A stretch of DNA of 64,000 nucleotides from Gordonia polyisoprenivorans NBRC 16320 = JCM 10675 (GTDB lineage Bacteria; Actinomycetota; Actinomycetes; Mycobacteriales; Mycobacteriaceae), in assembly GCF_000241325.1 (NCBI RefSeq), contig NZ_BAEI01000057.1:62001-126000 (forward strand). The letters run 5' to 3'. The notes below the pieces were generated by a model. That model saw nothing but the letters and a program-made list of their open reading frames with translations, searched no databases and had not been told where the DNA came from. Every line of letters starts with the position of its first letter. Position 1 is the first letter of the stretch. A program made the translations under genes and the position numbers. Positions 27,513 through 36,259 of this stretch are shown here, in pieces.

Positions 27513-28004
27513 CTACCGGAACACACTCCCCTTGTTCTCCGACGCCTCGACGCGCTCGACGATCCACTCGGCGATCACTTCGGCCTTGCGCTTACGACTG
27601 GTTTCCTTGCGGGTGTCGAGTTCTTGCTCGGCGATGATGTCGCGGAGCTGATCAACCGTGAGCTCCCCCAACCGTGCCGTGAGACCTTGGGCACCGGATT
27701 CTCGGTAGACCACGAACGGGTCGAAGGCACCGGGCTGCCGTGCCACCCGCTTCTTCGGTGCCGGCGCGCGTTTGCGAGGTGTCGGCGCGGGCACAGCCAA
27801 AGCGGTGCCGTCGCCCGGCCGCAAAGCGTCGATCACGCCGGTCAACGCAGCGGCGAACCGAGACGATCGGTCCGCCTCGTCGATGATCACCCGCGTCAGC
27901 CCGGCGATCAACTGGGCTGCTTGCGGATTCTTGCTGTCGAGCTGGGCGAGGGCTCCTCCGATGGCGGAGTACTCCATGCGGCGGCGTGCATCGTCGGAAC
28001 TCAT
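27513..28004 (-). CDS. SAP-like DNA-binding small protein of the Z1 operon
   Basis: 163 aa, last gene of the operon. The N-terminal ~65 residues are helical; residues 70-95 are a Pro/Lys/Arg linker (APTPRKRAPAPKKRVARQ). Residues 115-155 (LGELTVDQLRDIIAEQELD, then RKRKAEVIAEWIVERVE) resemble a SAP or Rho-N helix-extended-helix, so DNA or RNA binding is plausible. It overlaps the ParA-like gene by 4 bp (ATGA). ParA partners are often small basic DNA-binding proteins, so this could be the ParB-like adaptor; that is inference. Confidence 0.7.
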   Translation of the reverse strand: MSSDDARRRMEYSAIGGALAQLDSKNPQAAQLIAGLTRVIIDEADRSSRFAAALTGVIDALRPGDGTALAVPAPTPRKRAPAPKKRVARQPGAFDPFVVYRESGAQGLTARLGELTVDQLRDIIAEQELDTRKETSRKRKAEVIAEWIVERVEASENKGSVFR

Positions 28005-28858
28005 TCGATCTTCCCCTGTGCTTCGGTCATCACATCAACGGTGAGGGCGCGGAACTGGTCGAACTGCCCCTGCGTGCCGTACTTGGTCTTGAGTGTTCCG
28101 TAGCCGGCGAATTCCGCCGCCGCAGCCACCGAGTTGGCCTCGTTGATGTAGCTGGGCAGGACGTTCTGGATGGTGGGGTCACGGCGTAGACGTTTGGTCG
28201 TCGACCGGTGCACCGCGGAATTAGCCTTGTACTTGGTGATCACCACGCCCAGTTCGACGATGGTCCGTCCGATCTCCTCGCTGAACTTGCGCACGCGATT
28301 CTGGATCTGCGGAATTCCATAGGTGGACAACACATCCGGGATCGTCGGGATGATGTAGGCGTCCGCCGCGGCCAGACCGTTGAGGGTCACCGGTCCGATG
28401 TTCGGCGGGCAGTCGATCAGGACGTAATCGTAGAAGTCGATAACCGGCGCGATCGCCTGCCGCAGAAAGCCGGTGCCCCCGTCTGCTACCCCGCCTTGCA
28501 CGCGCAGGGCGCTCAGTTCTTCCTGCACCTCGATGAGATCGAGCGACGACGCGAGCAAATCGACGGTCGTCACCCGCTTCACCGGCGACACGCCCCGCTC
28601 GATCGCCTCGTCGAGCCGGAAGTACTCGGTGCCGTTGACCGCGTCGGAGAACAGCGTTGCCAGGGTCCGGCCGTTGGTGTTGAGCTCGAACCACCGTGCC
28701 TCGCTGATCATCATCGTGGTCAGGTTGATCTGCGAGTCGAGGTCGATGAGCAGCACTCGCTGACCGAACTCCGCCGACATGAACTCAGCGAGTCCGCCGG
28801 TGACGGTGGTCTTGCCGACCCCGCCCTTCAAGCTGATCGTCGCGATCACCTTTGCCAT
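28001..28858 (-). CDS. ParA/MinD family ATPase of the Z1 operon
   Basis: 285 aa. Deviant Walker A KGGVGKTT at residues 11-18 with the signature Lys11, VLLIDLDSQINLT (Walker A') near residue 37, and YVLIDCPPNIG (Walker B) near 140. Such ATPases dimerise on ATP and bind DNA or membranes to position cargo. No plasmid replication gene is nearby, and it is the fourth gene of an operon with a Z1 helicase and a GHKL ATPase, so a role in a defence or DNA-processing complex is more likely than plasmid partition. Confidence 0.85.
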   Translation of the reverse strand: MAKVIATISLKGGVGKTTVTGGLAEFMSAEFGQRVLLIDLDSQINLTTMMISEARWFELNTNGRTLATLFSDAVNGTEYFRLDEAIERGVSPVKRVTTVDLLASSLDLIEVQEELSALRVQGGVADGGTGFLRQAIAPVIDFYDYVLIDCPPNIGPVTLNGLAAADAYIIPTIPDVLSTYGIPQIQNRVRKFSEEIGRTIVELGVVITKYKANSAVHRSTTKRLRRDPTIQNVLPSYINEANSVAAAAEFAGYGTLKTKYGTQGQFDQFRALTVDVMTEAQGKIE

Positions 28859-28882
28859 CGGGAACTCTCACCTTTCGTGTGA

Positions 28883-31834
28883 TCACGCATCGACAATCGC
28901 CCCTGCCCCGTCCTTGCGGACGGTGAATCCGACCTTCGGCGAAGGATCGGCGAGGTACGGAAGCGCGTAGGAGAACAGGGTCGCCACGTCACGCGGGTCG
29001 GCCACACCGCGCTTGTGCGACTTGATATGCCGGCTTCGCGGCGGTGGGTCGCTGGCGAACAACAGGATCATCGCGCCCCGCGTCCGCTTCCGGAGCTGCG
29101 CCGCGAGTGGACCACCGACGTCCTTCTTCGGATTGCCGGCGATGTGCTCGATGGCGTCTCGCTCGCGCACCGCGGTGCCGGTGAATCCGGTGCGGTACTC
29201 GGCCTCTTCACGTTTGCGGTTCACGAGAGGAAGTTCTCTCGGGTAGTCGCCGATCATCACCGGCTTCTTGGTCTTCGGGATCGGCAGCAGGATCGCGAGA
29301 TCTTCCAGCGCACCACGCTCGATCGCCGACTCGAAGGCCTTGCGGTGTGGCTCGAAGTCCCAGTTGGCATCCCACACGAACTGGCTGATCGCGCCGAGAA
29401 CGACGTCGGCACTGACGATCCCGTAGCGCGCCTCGAAGATCCGTGGCGTCTGGTCCTTGTCGATGAACGAGAACGAACCGGTGCGGTCGAGTGCGTCGAG
29501 CAACGGACGAACGGCGCGGAAATGGCTCGCATTGTTGGCGCCGTCGCCGCGCGGGGCCTGCATCGTGAAACTGAAACTCTGTCCGCCGACGCTGCGATAA
29601 CTCAACTCTGCGTTGTACATCTTGTTGGTGGCGGTCGGCTTGAGCCATGGCAGCCGCTGGAACACCATCGGCGGCACGTCTCGTGGCGTGACCATCGGCT
29701 CGCCGGCTTCGTTCAGCCCCTTGAACCTTCGCAGTTCGTCGCGGAACTCCTCCTCGTCGCCGACGATGGCCTCGAACGCGGCATACATGTCGACCACCGT
29801 CCCGCCGGGTCCGGGAACCTCCCGACCGATGAACAGCCGCACCAGATCTCGGTATCCGGGTCGGAAACCGAACCACCGCCCCATCTGCATCAGCGTGTCC
29901 GCCTGTGCAGTTCGCCGGGTGTAGTAAGTGGTGGTCAGCCCTTCGACCGTGAAACCGCGACTCAGCTTGGTGCCGCCCACCAGGATCTTCCACACCGAGC
30001 GCTCCTGGAAGTCCAACGGTTCCTGTACATAATCCTTGTCGGCGGCACCGTTGACGATGATCACCGGACTGATCCCCGCACCGATCCGGTCGCACGCCTC
30101 CCCGATGAACCCCTCGAGCTCGTCAAAGTACTGAGGGGTCGATGTCCCCGGCTCGGCACGATCGGCCGATACCACACGAAAATCGCTGTCCCACAGCTCC
30201 TCCAGGCGCGCCAGTCCGTGCGGCTGACTGTAGCCGGCGTTCTTCCAGAGACTCTCGAAGTCGGCGGCGAGGGACTCGTGCTCCTGCTGTTTGACCGATT
30301 CGTGTACGAGCATCGTGTGGTGACGGAAGTCCCCACGAACTCCCCGGTTCTGCCGGAACAATTTGATCGCCCCGGCCAGCACGTAGGAGTCCAGCGCCCC
30401 CAACCGTTCTGCGTCACGGTCCTCGTCGCATTGGGCTCGCAGACCCCGGACAAAGGCCTTCTCGTTGGAGTTGGCGGGGGTCTTCTCGGCCGTCTCGGAG
30501 AGATCATCACCGAGGTCGGTGTCACCGTCGTGGAAGTCGGCACCACCCATGTACTGCTTGGGGCGGTCGAGGCTGACGATGAAGTCGTTCGGGAAGATGT
30601 TCACCGAATCATCCGGATCGACAAACACATTGGCGAATGGTGTGGCGGTGTAGCCGACGTACTGGCTGCGTCCGAGCCGCTCGAGGAGCAGCGAGATCTG
30701 TTCGTTGATCGCGGTGCGCTCGATCCGCCCTGCGGCAAAATTCTTGGGGTTCTGCGTGTTCACCGACGCCTGGTCTGCTTCGTCGTCGATGATCAGAGTC
30801 GGGATCTGGTCGAGCGGTGTGGGAATCCGTCCGACGTCGGCGACGAGTTTCTTCAACACCGCCGCATTCTTCTTGACCACGGCAACCCGAACATTGCTCT
30901 GGTAGAGGTTGACCGGGTCGAACAACGGCTTCGAATGGTCGACGAACTCGTAGTGCAGGGTGCCGATCCCCTTCGCGAGCGCCTTGTAGTCATCGACACG
31001 ACCGGTCAGCCGACGGATGGCGGGAGCCTCGTTGGAGTGATTCGGGTCGAGCACGTGATGGAGAAACTTGCCGGCGTGCCAATCCTCATCGTTGGCGTAC
31101 TCCACCTCGTCGATGTTCTGCATGCCGATGAGTTCCATGTCGAGCCGGCGCTGGGTCTGACTGCGCAACAACTCGATCGTCCCGGTCAGCACGATCACCA
31201 ACCGATACCCGGCGTCGATCGCCTTCGCGATCACACCGGTGAAGTTGGCGGTCTTGCCGCTCTGCACGTACCCGACGACCAGCCCCTTGGACTGATACGG
31301 CTCCTCGCGAGTCGGATCGGCCAGGCGCTGCACGACGGCGTTGGTGGCCACCCCCAGGTCCTCGACGGTCTCCGCACCCCACCCCTTGTCGAGGAGGAGT
31401 CGACGATAGGCAGACCAATAGAAGTCCTGCGCCGCACGCCGTTCCGGCACATACCAGGGTTCCCAGGGCTGCGGCGCAACGATCACCGTCGGCCCGCCGG
31501 CGATCGGGAAGGCCTCGGTGAGCGGCTCGAAGGCCGCGGGCGGAATCCCGAGAAGCGTATAGATCAAGGTCCTGCGTTCGGGGGTCTGTGCCTCGGTACC
31601 ACCGGTCCACGCCGCGGCCTCTTCGGCGTCCCAACGAATCAGGGCCGATCGCACCGCCGACTGGACCGACGCGGCCTCGTCGGAGACCATGACGTCGACC
31701 ACCAGATCCATGGTGACGGCGGAGGGGTCGTGTCCGGCATCCATCACGCGCCCGGCCACCGCGCCGAGGAATCGGGTGGGCGCGAGGTCGGTCGTGAACT
31801 CGCGGACCAGGGCGTCGATCACCACGTCGATCAC
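28883..31834 (-). CDS. Z1-domain superfamily II ATPase/helicase
   Basis: 983 aa. Walker A GYVQSGKTANFTG at about 188-200 and Walker B LIIDDEADQ at about 347-355; YVGYTATPFANVF is motif III-like, and the Z1 domain proper includes ILVGGTKLSRGFTVEGLTTTYY with the motif VI-like QMGRWFGFRPGY. These identify the Z1 (Pfam Z1) family, found with MORC/MutL-like ATPases and nucleases in restriction-like and phage-defence operons. It overlaps the GHKL gene by 4 bp. I see no obvious PD-(D/E)XK or HNH motif within it. Likely an ATP-driven DNA translocase or remodeller. Confidence 0.88.
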   Translation of the reverse strand: MIDVVIDALVREFTTDLAPTRFLGAVAGRVMDAGHDPSAVTMDLVVDVMVSDEAASVQSAVRSALIRWDAEEAAAWTGGTEAQTPERRTLIYTLLGIPPAAFEPLTEAFPIAGGPTVIVAPQPWEPWYVPERRAAQDFYWSAYRRLLLDKGWGAETVEDLGVATNAVVQRLADPTREEPYQSKGLVVGYVQSGKTANFTGVIAKAIDAGYRLVIVLTGTIELLRSQTQRRLDMELIGMQNIDEVEYANDEDWHAGKFLHHVLDPNHSNEAPAIRRLTGRVDDYKALAKGIGTLHYEFVDHSKPLFDPVNLYQSNVRVAVVKKNAAVLKKLVADVGRIPTPLDQIPTLIIDDEADQASVNTQNPKNFAAGRIERTAINEQISLLLERLGRSQYVGYTATPFANVFVDPDDSVNIFPNDFIVSLDRPKQYMGGADFHDGDTDLGDDLSETAEKTPANSNEKAFVRGLRAQCDEDRDAERLGALDSYVLAGAIKLFRQNRGVRGDFRHHTMLVHESVKQQEHESLAADFESLWKNAGYSQPHGLARLEELWDSDFRVVSADRAEPGTSTPQYFDELEGFIGEACDRIGAGISPVIIVNGAADKDYVQEPLDFQERSVWKILVGGTKLSRGFTVEGLTTTYYTRRTAQADTLMQMGRWFGFRPGYRDLVRLFIGREVPGPGGTVVDMYAAFEAIVGDEEEFRDELRRFKGLNEAGEPMVTPRDVPPMVFQRLPWLKPTATNKMYNAELSYRSVGGQSFSFTMQAPRGDGANNASHFRAVRPLLDALDRTGSFSFIDKDQTPRIFEARYGIVSADVVLGAISQFVWDANWDFEPHRKAFESAIERGALEDLAILLPIPKTKKPVMIGDYPRELPLVNRKREEAEYRTGFTGTAVRERDAIEHIAGNPKKDVGGPLAAQLRKRTRGAMILLFASDPPPRSRHIKSHKRGVADPRDVATLFSYALPYLADPSPKVGFTVRKDGAGAIVDA

Positions 31835-33279
31835 TTCGGACTCCCCTCGTCGGCGGCGAGCGCCGCGATCAGGACACGTTGCCAGGCATCCATCTGTTCG
31901 ACCTGTCTGGCACTATGCCGCACGGCGTCGAACATGTCCTGGGCAAGGAGGTACACCAGAGTCCTCAGCACGGGAACATCGTCGGCGGAACGGCGGCGCC
32001 CACCCAGTTGCGTGCGGAACCGGGCGTTGAGCCACAACGTGCGTGACTCCAGATCAACCTCGAAGAACCGATCGGCGGCCAGCACGCGCCAACCGATCGC
32101 GACCGGGTCCGCCGTGTCCACGAACGAGAAGCTGTCGGCGAACTCGTCGGCAACGTCGTCCGGTAGACCGATCCCGGGTTCGACGACGCTGATCGGCCGA
32201 CGCTGTAGGCGTCGGGCCGCGACGGCGGTGGTCGCCGCGTCATCGAGGTAGTCGTCGGTGAGCGCCTGGTGCAGCGCGGCGGAGAGCGTCGCGTCCAGGG
32301 TCACCCCGGACTTCTCCGGATTGATGGTGATGTGCTGGGCGAGAACGTCATCGAGGTCGACACTCACTCGTGCCAACGCCCAGTCCGGCCGGGGCCGGAG
32401 CACGCCGAGCCACCCGCCGGCATGGAGCAGGCGGTCATTGCGGTAGACGAAAAATCCCTGCGAGTCACGACCGGGTAGGCCACCGAGTTTGTACTCGGGT
32501 GCCGAACTGCGAGCCGGCCAGATGTGCGCCTGCACCGCGTCGCGACCGAGGGCCGCCAGTGGCCGCGGGTAACCGGCTCGCCCGCTCACCCGGTAGCCGA
32601 ACGGATCGATTCCGCGCACCGTCCGCGGTGCTCCGGCACGTCCGATGGCCTCGTCGAGAACATCGATCGTGATCGCCAAGCCCGTGGCGATCAGTCGGTG
32701 GAACACGAGGCCGAGGTGCGCCACCAGATCACCAACGACGGTCTCGAGCCACGCGACCTGCTCTTGCGCCGACGCCGTGTTCGGAAAGGTACGGATACCC
32801 CGCCATTCCACGACGGTGCCGGTCTCGAACGGAAAGCGCGGCCGCGCGGCCGTGATGACCTTCTCCGCGTCGGCATCCGGCAGTGTGGACAGTCGTGGCG
32901 GGTCGTGACGGTCATCGACGGCGAGCCGACGCGCCACCGGAAGATTCTCTGCCGCATGCGAATACACGGTCACGGTGTCGGCTTGACTGAGGGAAGCAGC
33001 TTTCAGCCCGACACCGAAATGCCCCTGATCGGCGACCCCATACGCGCGCTGTACGCCGTAGCGCATCGCCGCATCGATGGTGTCGGCGTCCATACCCCGA
33101 CCGTCGTCGATGACCCGCAACCCGGTGATACGTCGGCCGGATTGCAGAAACCGGAGCAGTACGTGCGTTGCGCCCGCGTCGATGCTGTTGTCGATCAGAT
33201 CGGCAACCGCGGTCGCGACGGTGTGATGCAGGCCGAGTGCGCGTTCGGTGGCGGTGAATGCGGTCGGTTCGGTCGTCAT
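31831..33279 (-). CDS. GHKL ATPase, MutL/MORC-like, of the Z1 operon
   Basis: 482 aa. The N-terminal Bergerat fold has N-box ADLIDNSIDAGA (residues 26-37), G1 box VIDDGRGM (56-63) and G2 box GHFGVGLKAASLS (86-98). The usual catalytic Glu of the N-box is Asp at residue 27. A second transducer-like region follows (VEWRGIR, then the RNDRLLHAGGWLGV stretch with a conserved Lys in NPEKSGV). It lacks the DQHAxxER endonuclease motif of MutL. Together with Z1 it defines a MORC/Z1-type pair seen in prokaryotic conflict systems. 4-bp overlaps on both sides show tight coupling. Confidence 0.85.
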   Translation of the reverse strand: MTTEPTAFTATERALGLHHTVATAVADLIDNSIDAGATHVLLRFLQSGRRITGLRVIDDGRGMDADTIDAAMRYGVQRAYGVADQGHFGVGLKAASLSQADTVTVYSHAAENLPVARRLAVDDRHDPPRLSTLPDADAEKVITAARPRFPFETGTVVEWRGIRTFPNTASAQEQVAWLETVVGDLVAHLGLVFHRLIATGLAITIDVLDEAIGRAGAPRTVRGIDPFGYRVSGRAGYPRPLAALGRDAVQAHIWPARSSAPEYKLGGLPGRDSQGFFVYRNDRLLHAGGWLGVLRPRPDWALARVSVDLDDVLAQHITINPEKSGVTLDATLSAALHQALTDDYLDDAATTAVAARRLQRRPISVVEPGIGLPDDVADEFADSFSFVDTADPVAIGWRVLAADRFFEVDLESRTLWLNARFRTQLGGRRRSADDVPVLRTLVYLLAQDMFDAVRHSARQVEQMDAWQRVLIAALAADEGSPK

Positions 33280-35336
33280 CGCACGGTGACCGTCCAGGCT
33301 TGCTCCAGGAGCGCGGCGACCGTGTCGTCACGGGACTGATAGCGGCTGAGGATGCGTCGCGGTTTGATGTCCGGATCGAGTCCGATCCCCGCCGCGAGCA
33401 GTGGTGCGACGTCGGAGTCGGCGACATCCTGCGGATCAGTGACGCCGATCAGGGCAAGGGCTCCGCGAACCGGGTCCGCGGCATCGGTCTCGGCGCAGGC
33501 CACCACGTCGAACCCGCCGCCTTCGGAATAGGTCAGGAACACCAGATCTCCGGGCTGCGAGGACAATTCGTTGAGAAAGCGGCGGATGGTCCCGCATGTC
33601 GGGTTCGTTCCGGTCCATCGGAGCATCTGTGTGCCGAGCCGGCTGGGCAACTCGCGCACGACGCCGTGGGTGCATCCCAGTGCCTGCGCCACACCGACAG
33701 GAACGGTGAATCCGGAACCACGAAGGTGTTCGGAGGTGACGCGGAGCCGAAAACACCAGGTGTCCCCGATCCGATACAGGCGGCGCGTAGGCCGGACGAC
33801 AACGGCGACCGCTGTCGAATCCGCCTCTGCGGCGGAGTGTTCGGTGGCCGGACGATCAACGGCCGGCGTTCGTGGTGGCGTTTCTGACCCACCGACTTCT
33901 TCACCGAGAGACTCCGTCAGGCACCACAGGCCGTCCGGGGTGCAGGTGAAGCGCTCATCCTCATCAAGGTGTTTCACGACATGGTGTTCGGGTCGATCGG
34001 TGTTCAGCAGATCACTCAGGCGGTCGATGCCCAAAGGCCCGCGCACTTCCAGAATCCCGGCGGCATGATCGGCCAGACGGCGGGTGGACAACAACACGTT
34101 GTCGTCAAGGATCGGGATCTCGCAGTACTGCAACCACTCTCGGACCTCATCGGTCGACAGCCGAAGCGTCGACGCCGCGACGGGGACGGGCACGACAGCG
34201 TTGACGGATTCGAACTGCTCGAGCATCACGATCGTCCGCCCCTTGGCCGAGCGGAGATCGGGAGCCACCGCCCAGCCCCCGGTGACCTCGAATCCATCGT
34301 CAAGCCGGTCGAGCGCGAGCCATAGCGGCACGCCCAGTGAGGGCACCTCGGTGCGCAGAACGGGCTGCATGTCGAGCAGACGGTCGAGTGAGGTCACCGG
34401 CTGGATCTCGGCCCGAATGCTCGCGAGCAATCCGCCCGCGGTGGTCTCGAATTCACATGCAGCGGCCAGGTCCTGCTTGAGCTTGGCCACGATGCCGCCT
34501 GCTCGCCCTTTACTCACGTGCAGCCGGACGCTGAGCTGTCCCATGCTGATCGGTTCCGCGGCCATGACGAACTCGGTGAGTGCCAGCATCTCCCGGTCAT
34601 CGAGTTGCTCGATCAGGTTCTCGAGCTCGTCGACCGGATTGGACTCCACCATCGTGGAGAAATCCTTGCCGGTGATCGCCGAGATCCGGGTGGCGACCTC
34701 CTGGACCTGTTCGGGAGCTTCGTCCTCGATCCCGACGGAGATGAGCGGCGCGCCCAGACTGCCGCGCAGACCGCGCCACCGTGCGAGCACTCTGAGGTCG
34801 TCGACGAGTTGCACGGCTACCGGACTGTCGGCCTCTTCGTCGGGGAGGACCCCGTGTTCGGGTAGTCGCAGGATGGACGCTCCGAGAACACCGGCGGCGA
34901 CCTCCTGCACGGTGTCCGGGCTCGTGCCCTTCAACGCGAACAACGACGCCACACTCGACGACAGCAGTGTGCGGACGACTGCTCGGTCCCCGAGTCGTCG
35001 GACAACGGTCTCGGCGCGCGGATCAAGACGCAGGCCGGCGACGGGGATCGCCGGGTCGAGGAGCGGCGCGAGATCCCCGAAGGTGAGGTCCCGATGACGC
35101 CGGACCGCAAGACGAGCCAGGCCGACGACGAGATCGTCGAGAGAGACGAGATTGTCGAGAGACATGTCGGCGGCCGTGTCGCGCGGGGAGTCCGCGATCC
35201 ACCAGTCCGACACGTTCGGGACCAGTTCTTCGAGGCAGGCGGCATCCGCCGATTCGTAGGAGTCCAGCCACGGGAAGAGGTCCACCCAGGTGTCATCGCG
35301 CAGGTCTGCGGCGTCGTACTCCGAAAACGCGAACAT
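33276..35336 (-). CDS. large protein of unknown function, first gene of the Z1 operon
   Basis: 686 aa from ATG 35336 (frame open to 35450). Three regions can be described. Residues 1-330 are helical and end in EPISMGQLSVRLHVSKGRAGG, a helix-turn-helix-like segment. Residues 400-520 contain DEVREWLQYCEIPILDDNVLL and LSDLLNTDRPEHHVVKHLDE, resembling winged helices. The C-terminal 150 residues are beta-rich (FRLRVTSEHLRGSGFTVPVG, QPGDLVFLTYSEGGG). No nuclease or methylase motif is apparent. It could be the target-recognition or effector subunit. I do not recognise the family with certainty. Confidence 0.7.
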   Translation of the reverse strand: MFAFSEYDAADLRDDTWVDLFPWLDSYESADAACLEELVPNVSDWWIADSPRDTAADMSLDNLVSLDDLVVGLARLAVRRHRDLTFGDLAPLLDPAIPVAGLRLDPRAETVVRRLGDRAVVRTLLSSSVASLFALKGTSPDTVQEVAAGVLGASILRLPEHGVLPDEEADSPVAVQLVDDLRVLARWRGLRGSLGAPLISVGIEDEAPEQVQEVATRISAITGKDFSTMVESNPVDELENLIEQLDDREMLALTEFVMAAEPISMGQLSVRLHVSKGRAGGIVAKLKQDLAAACEFETTAGGLLASIRAEIQPVTSLDRLLDMQPVLRTEVPSLGVPLWLALDRLDDGFEVTGGWAVAPDLRSAKGRTIVMLEQFESVNAVVPVPVAASTLRLSTDEVREWLQYCEIPILDDNVLLSTRRLADHAAGILEVRGPLGIDRLSDLLNTDRPEHHVVKHLDEDERFTCTPDGLWCLTESLGEEVGGSETPPRTPAVDRPATEHSAAEADSTAVAVVVRPTRRLYRIGDTWCFRLRVTSEHLRGSGFTVPVGVAQALGCTHGVVRELPSRLGTQMLRWTGTNPTCGTIRRFLNELSSQPGDLVFLTYSEGGGFDVVACAETDAADPVRGALALIGVTDPQDVADSDVAPLLAAGIGLDPDIKPRRILSRYQSRDDTVAALLEQAWTVTVR

Positions 35337-35548
35337 CACCCTCGAACTCCACCATTTCGCCACCACGCATGAGGTGATGATCTCCCCTCGGAGCTTAGCC
35401 AACCGAGGGAACCGCGCACTTCGGGCAGGCAGGTGCACCCGAGGGTTCACTCACCCGGTGGACACCGAACAGGGCAACCGATCGAGGCCTCCCGGACTTG
35501 TCGTACCCCCGTGATGTCATGAACGCACCCTCGAACAAAGGAGCGACC

Positions 35549-36157
35549 ATGGCCGATCACGCCGCAGCAATCCGGGGCATCCCGCGCTGGCATCCCGATC
35601 CCCTCGTCCGTGAGACGCTGTCCACCATCCGCCGGTTCGGCTGGGCGGTGACAGCGGTCGGCGACGGGTGTTCGTGCGGGGATTCACGGTGCGCGCCGCC
35701 GGACTGCGCGTTCGCGTACACGACGGGTCTCGCGTTGCACTCGATCCCCGACCTGGTGGTCTTCGGTCTCGACGCACGCACCGGTTGTGAGTTGCTCAAC
35801 GAACTCGGTGAGTTGTTCCACCGGGTCGACTGGCGATCGGTGGTCGACGGTCGGACCGAACTCGAGGTGCATGCTCTCGAGGTGCGGGTCCGGGTGATCG
35901 AGCTCGTCGACAAGTCCGACATGCTCATCACCAACGAGCTGTTCCCGAACCATCCTGCGCTGCAAGTGGTCTGGGCCGACGATCTGGGTACCTTCCCGTG
36001 GCAGACGGGCTATGCGCTGCAACCGATTCATCAACCGGTCAAGGGCGTCCCCGACACGGGCACCGCTCACGCCGGCGGCCCACGAGTCGTGAGTGCGTCG
36101 GTCGGCGGCAGTCGGGTCGAGTCTCGCCGTGCCCGGCGGCGCGGCCCTCGCGAGTAG
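35549..36157 (+). CDS. DUF4262 domain protein
   Basis: 202 aa. Start ATG 35549 with an excellent AAAGGAG site 6 nt upstream, rather than upstream in-frame codons. Residues 20-150 match DUF4262: WAVTAVGDGC, FAYTTGLALHSIPDLVVFGL, and the C-terminal ALQVVWADDLGTFPWQ. Cys pairs CSC and C-x-PPDC (about residues 37-49) suggest metal binding. Function unknown; some family members lie near defence or toxin genes. Divergent from the Z1 operon. Confidence 0.8.
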   Translation: MADHAAAIRGIPRWHPDPLVRETLSTIRRFGWAVTAVGDGCSCGDSRCAPPDCAFAYTTGLALHSIPDLVVFGLDARTGCELLNELGELFHRVDWRSVVDGRTELEVHALEVRVRVIELVDKSDMLITNELFPNHPALQVVWADDLGTFPWQTGYALQPIHQPVKGVPDTGTAHAGGPRVVSASVGGSRVESRRARRRGPRE

Positions 36158-36164
36158 AGCGGAC

Positions 36165-36201
36165 GCCGCACGGGGCGGGCCGTCGACTCGCCCCGCGCGG
36201 C
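36165..36201 (+). terminator. hairpin after the DUF4262 gene
   Basis: GCCGCACGGGGCG (36165-36177) pairs with CGCCCCGCGCGGC (36189-36201), 12 of 13 pairs, 11-nt loop, 8 bp after the stop. No T-tract, as is common in actinobacteria. Confidence 0.55.
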
Positions 36202-36259
36202 GTACGTGAGGACCGTGGACTCCGGTCGGTCACCGGCACATATCGGGCACACTGGAACC

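Noticed and set aside
28001-28858. ParA-like gene as evidence of an integrated plasmid
   Set aside because: No replication initiator, ParB with a clear domain, or parS-like repeats nearby; the gene is coupled to the Z1 operon.
29015-32251. 1078-codon open frame on the plus strand opposite the Z1 gene
   Set aside because: It is exactly antisense to the Z1 and GHKL genes, its translation is Arg/His/Gly-rich without domains, and such frames arise from GC-biased third positions.
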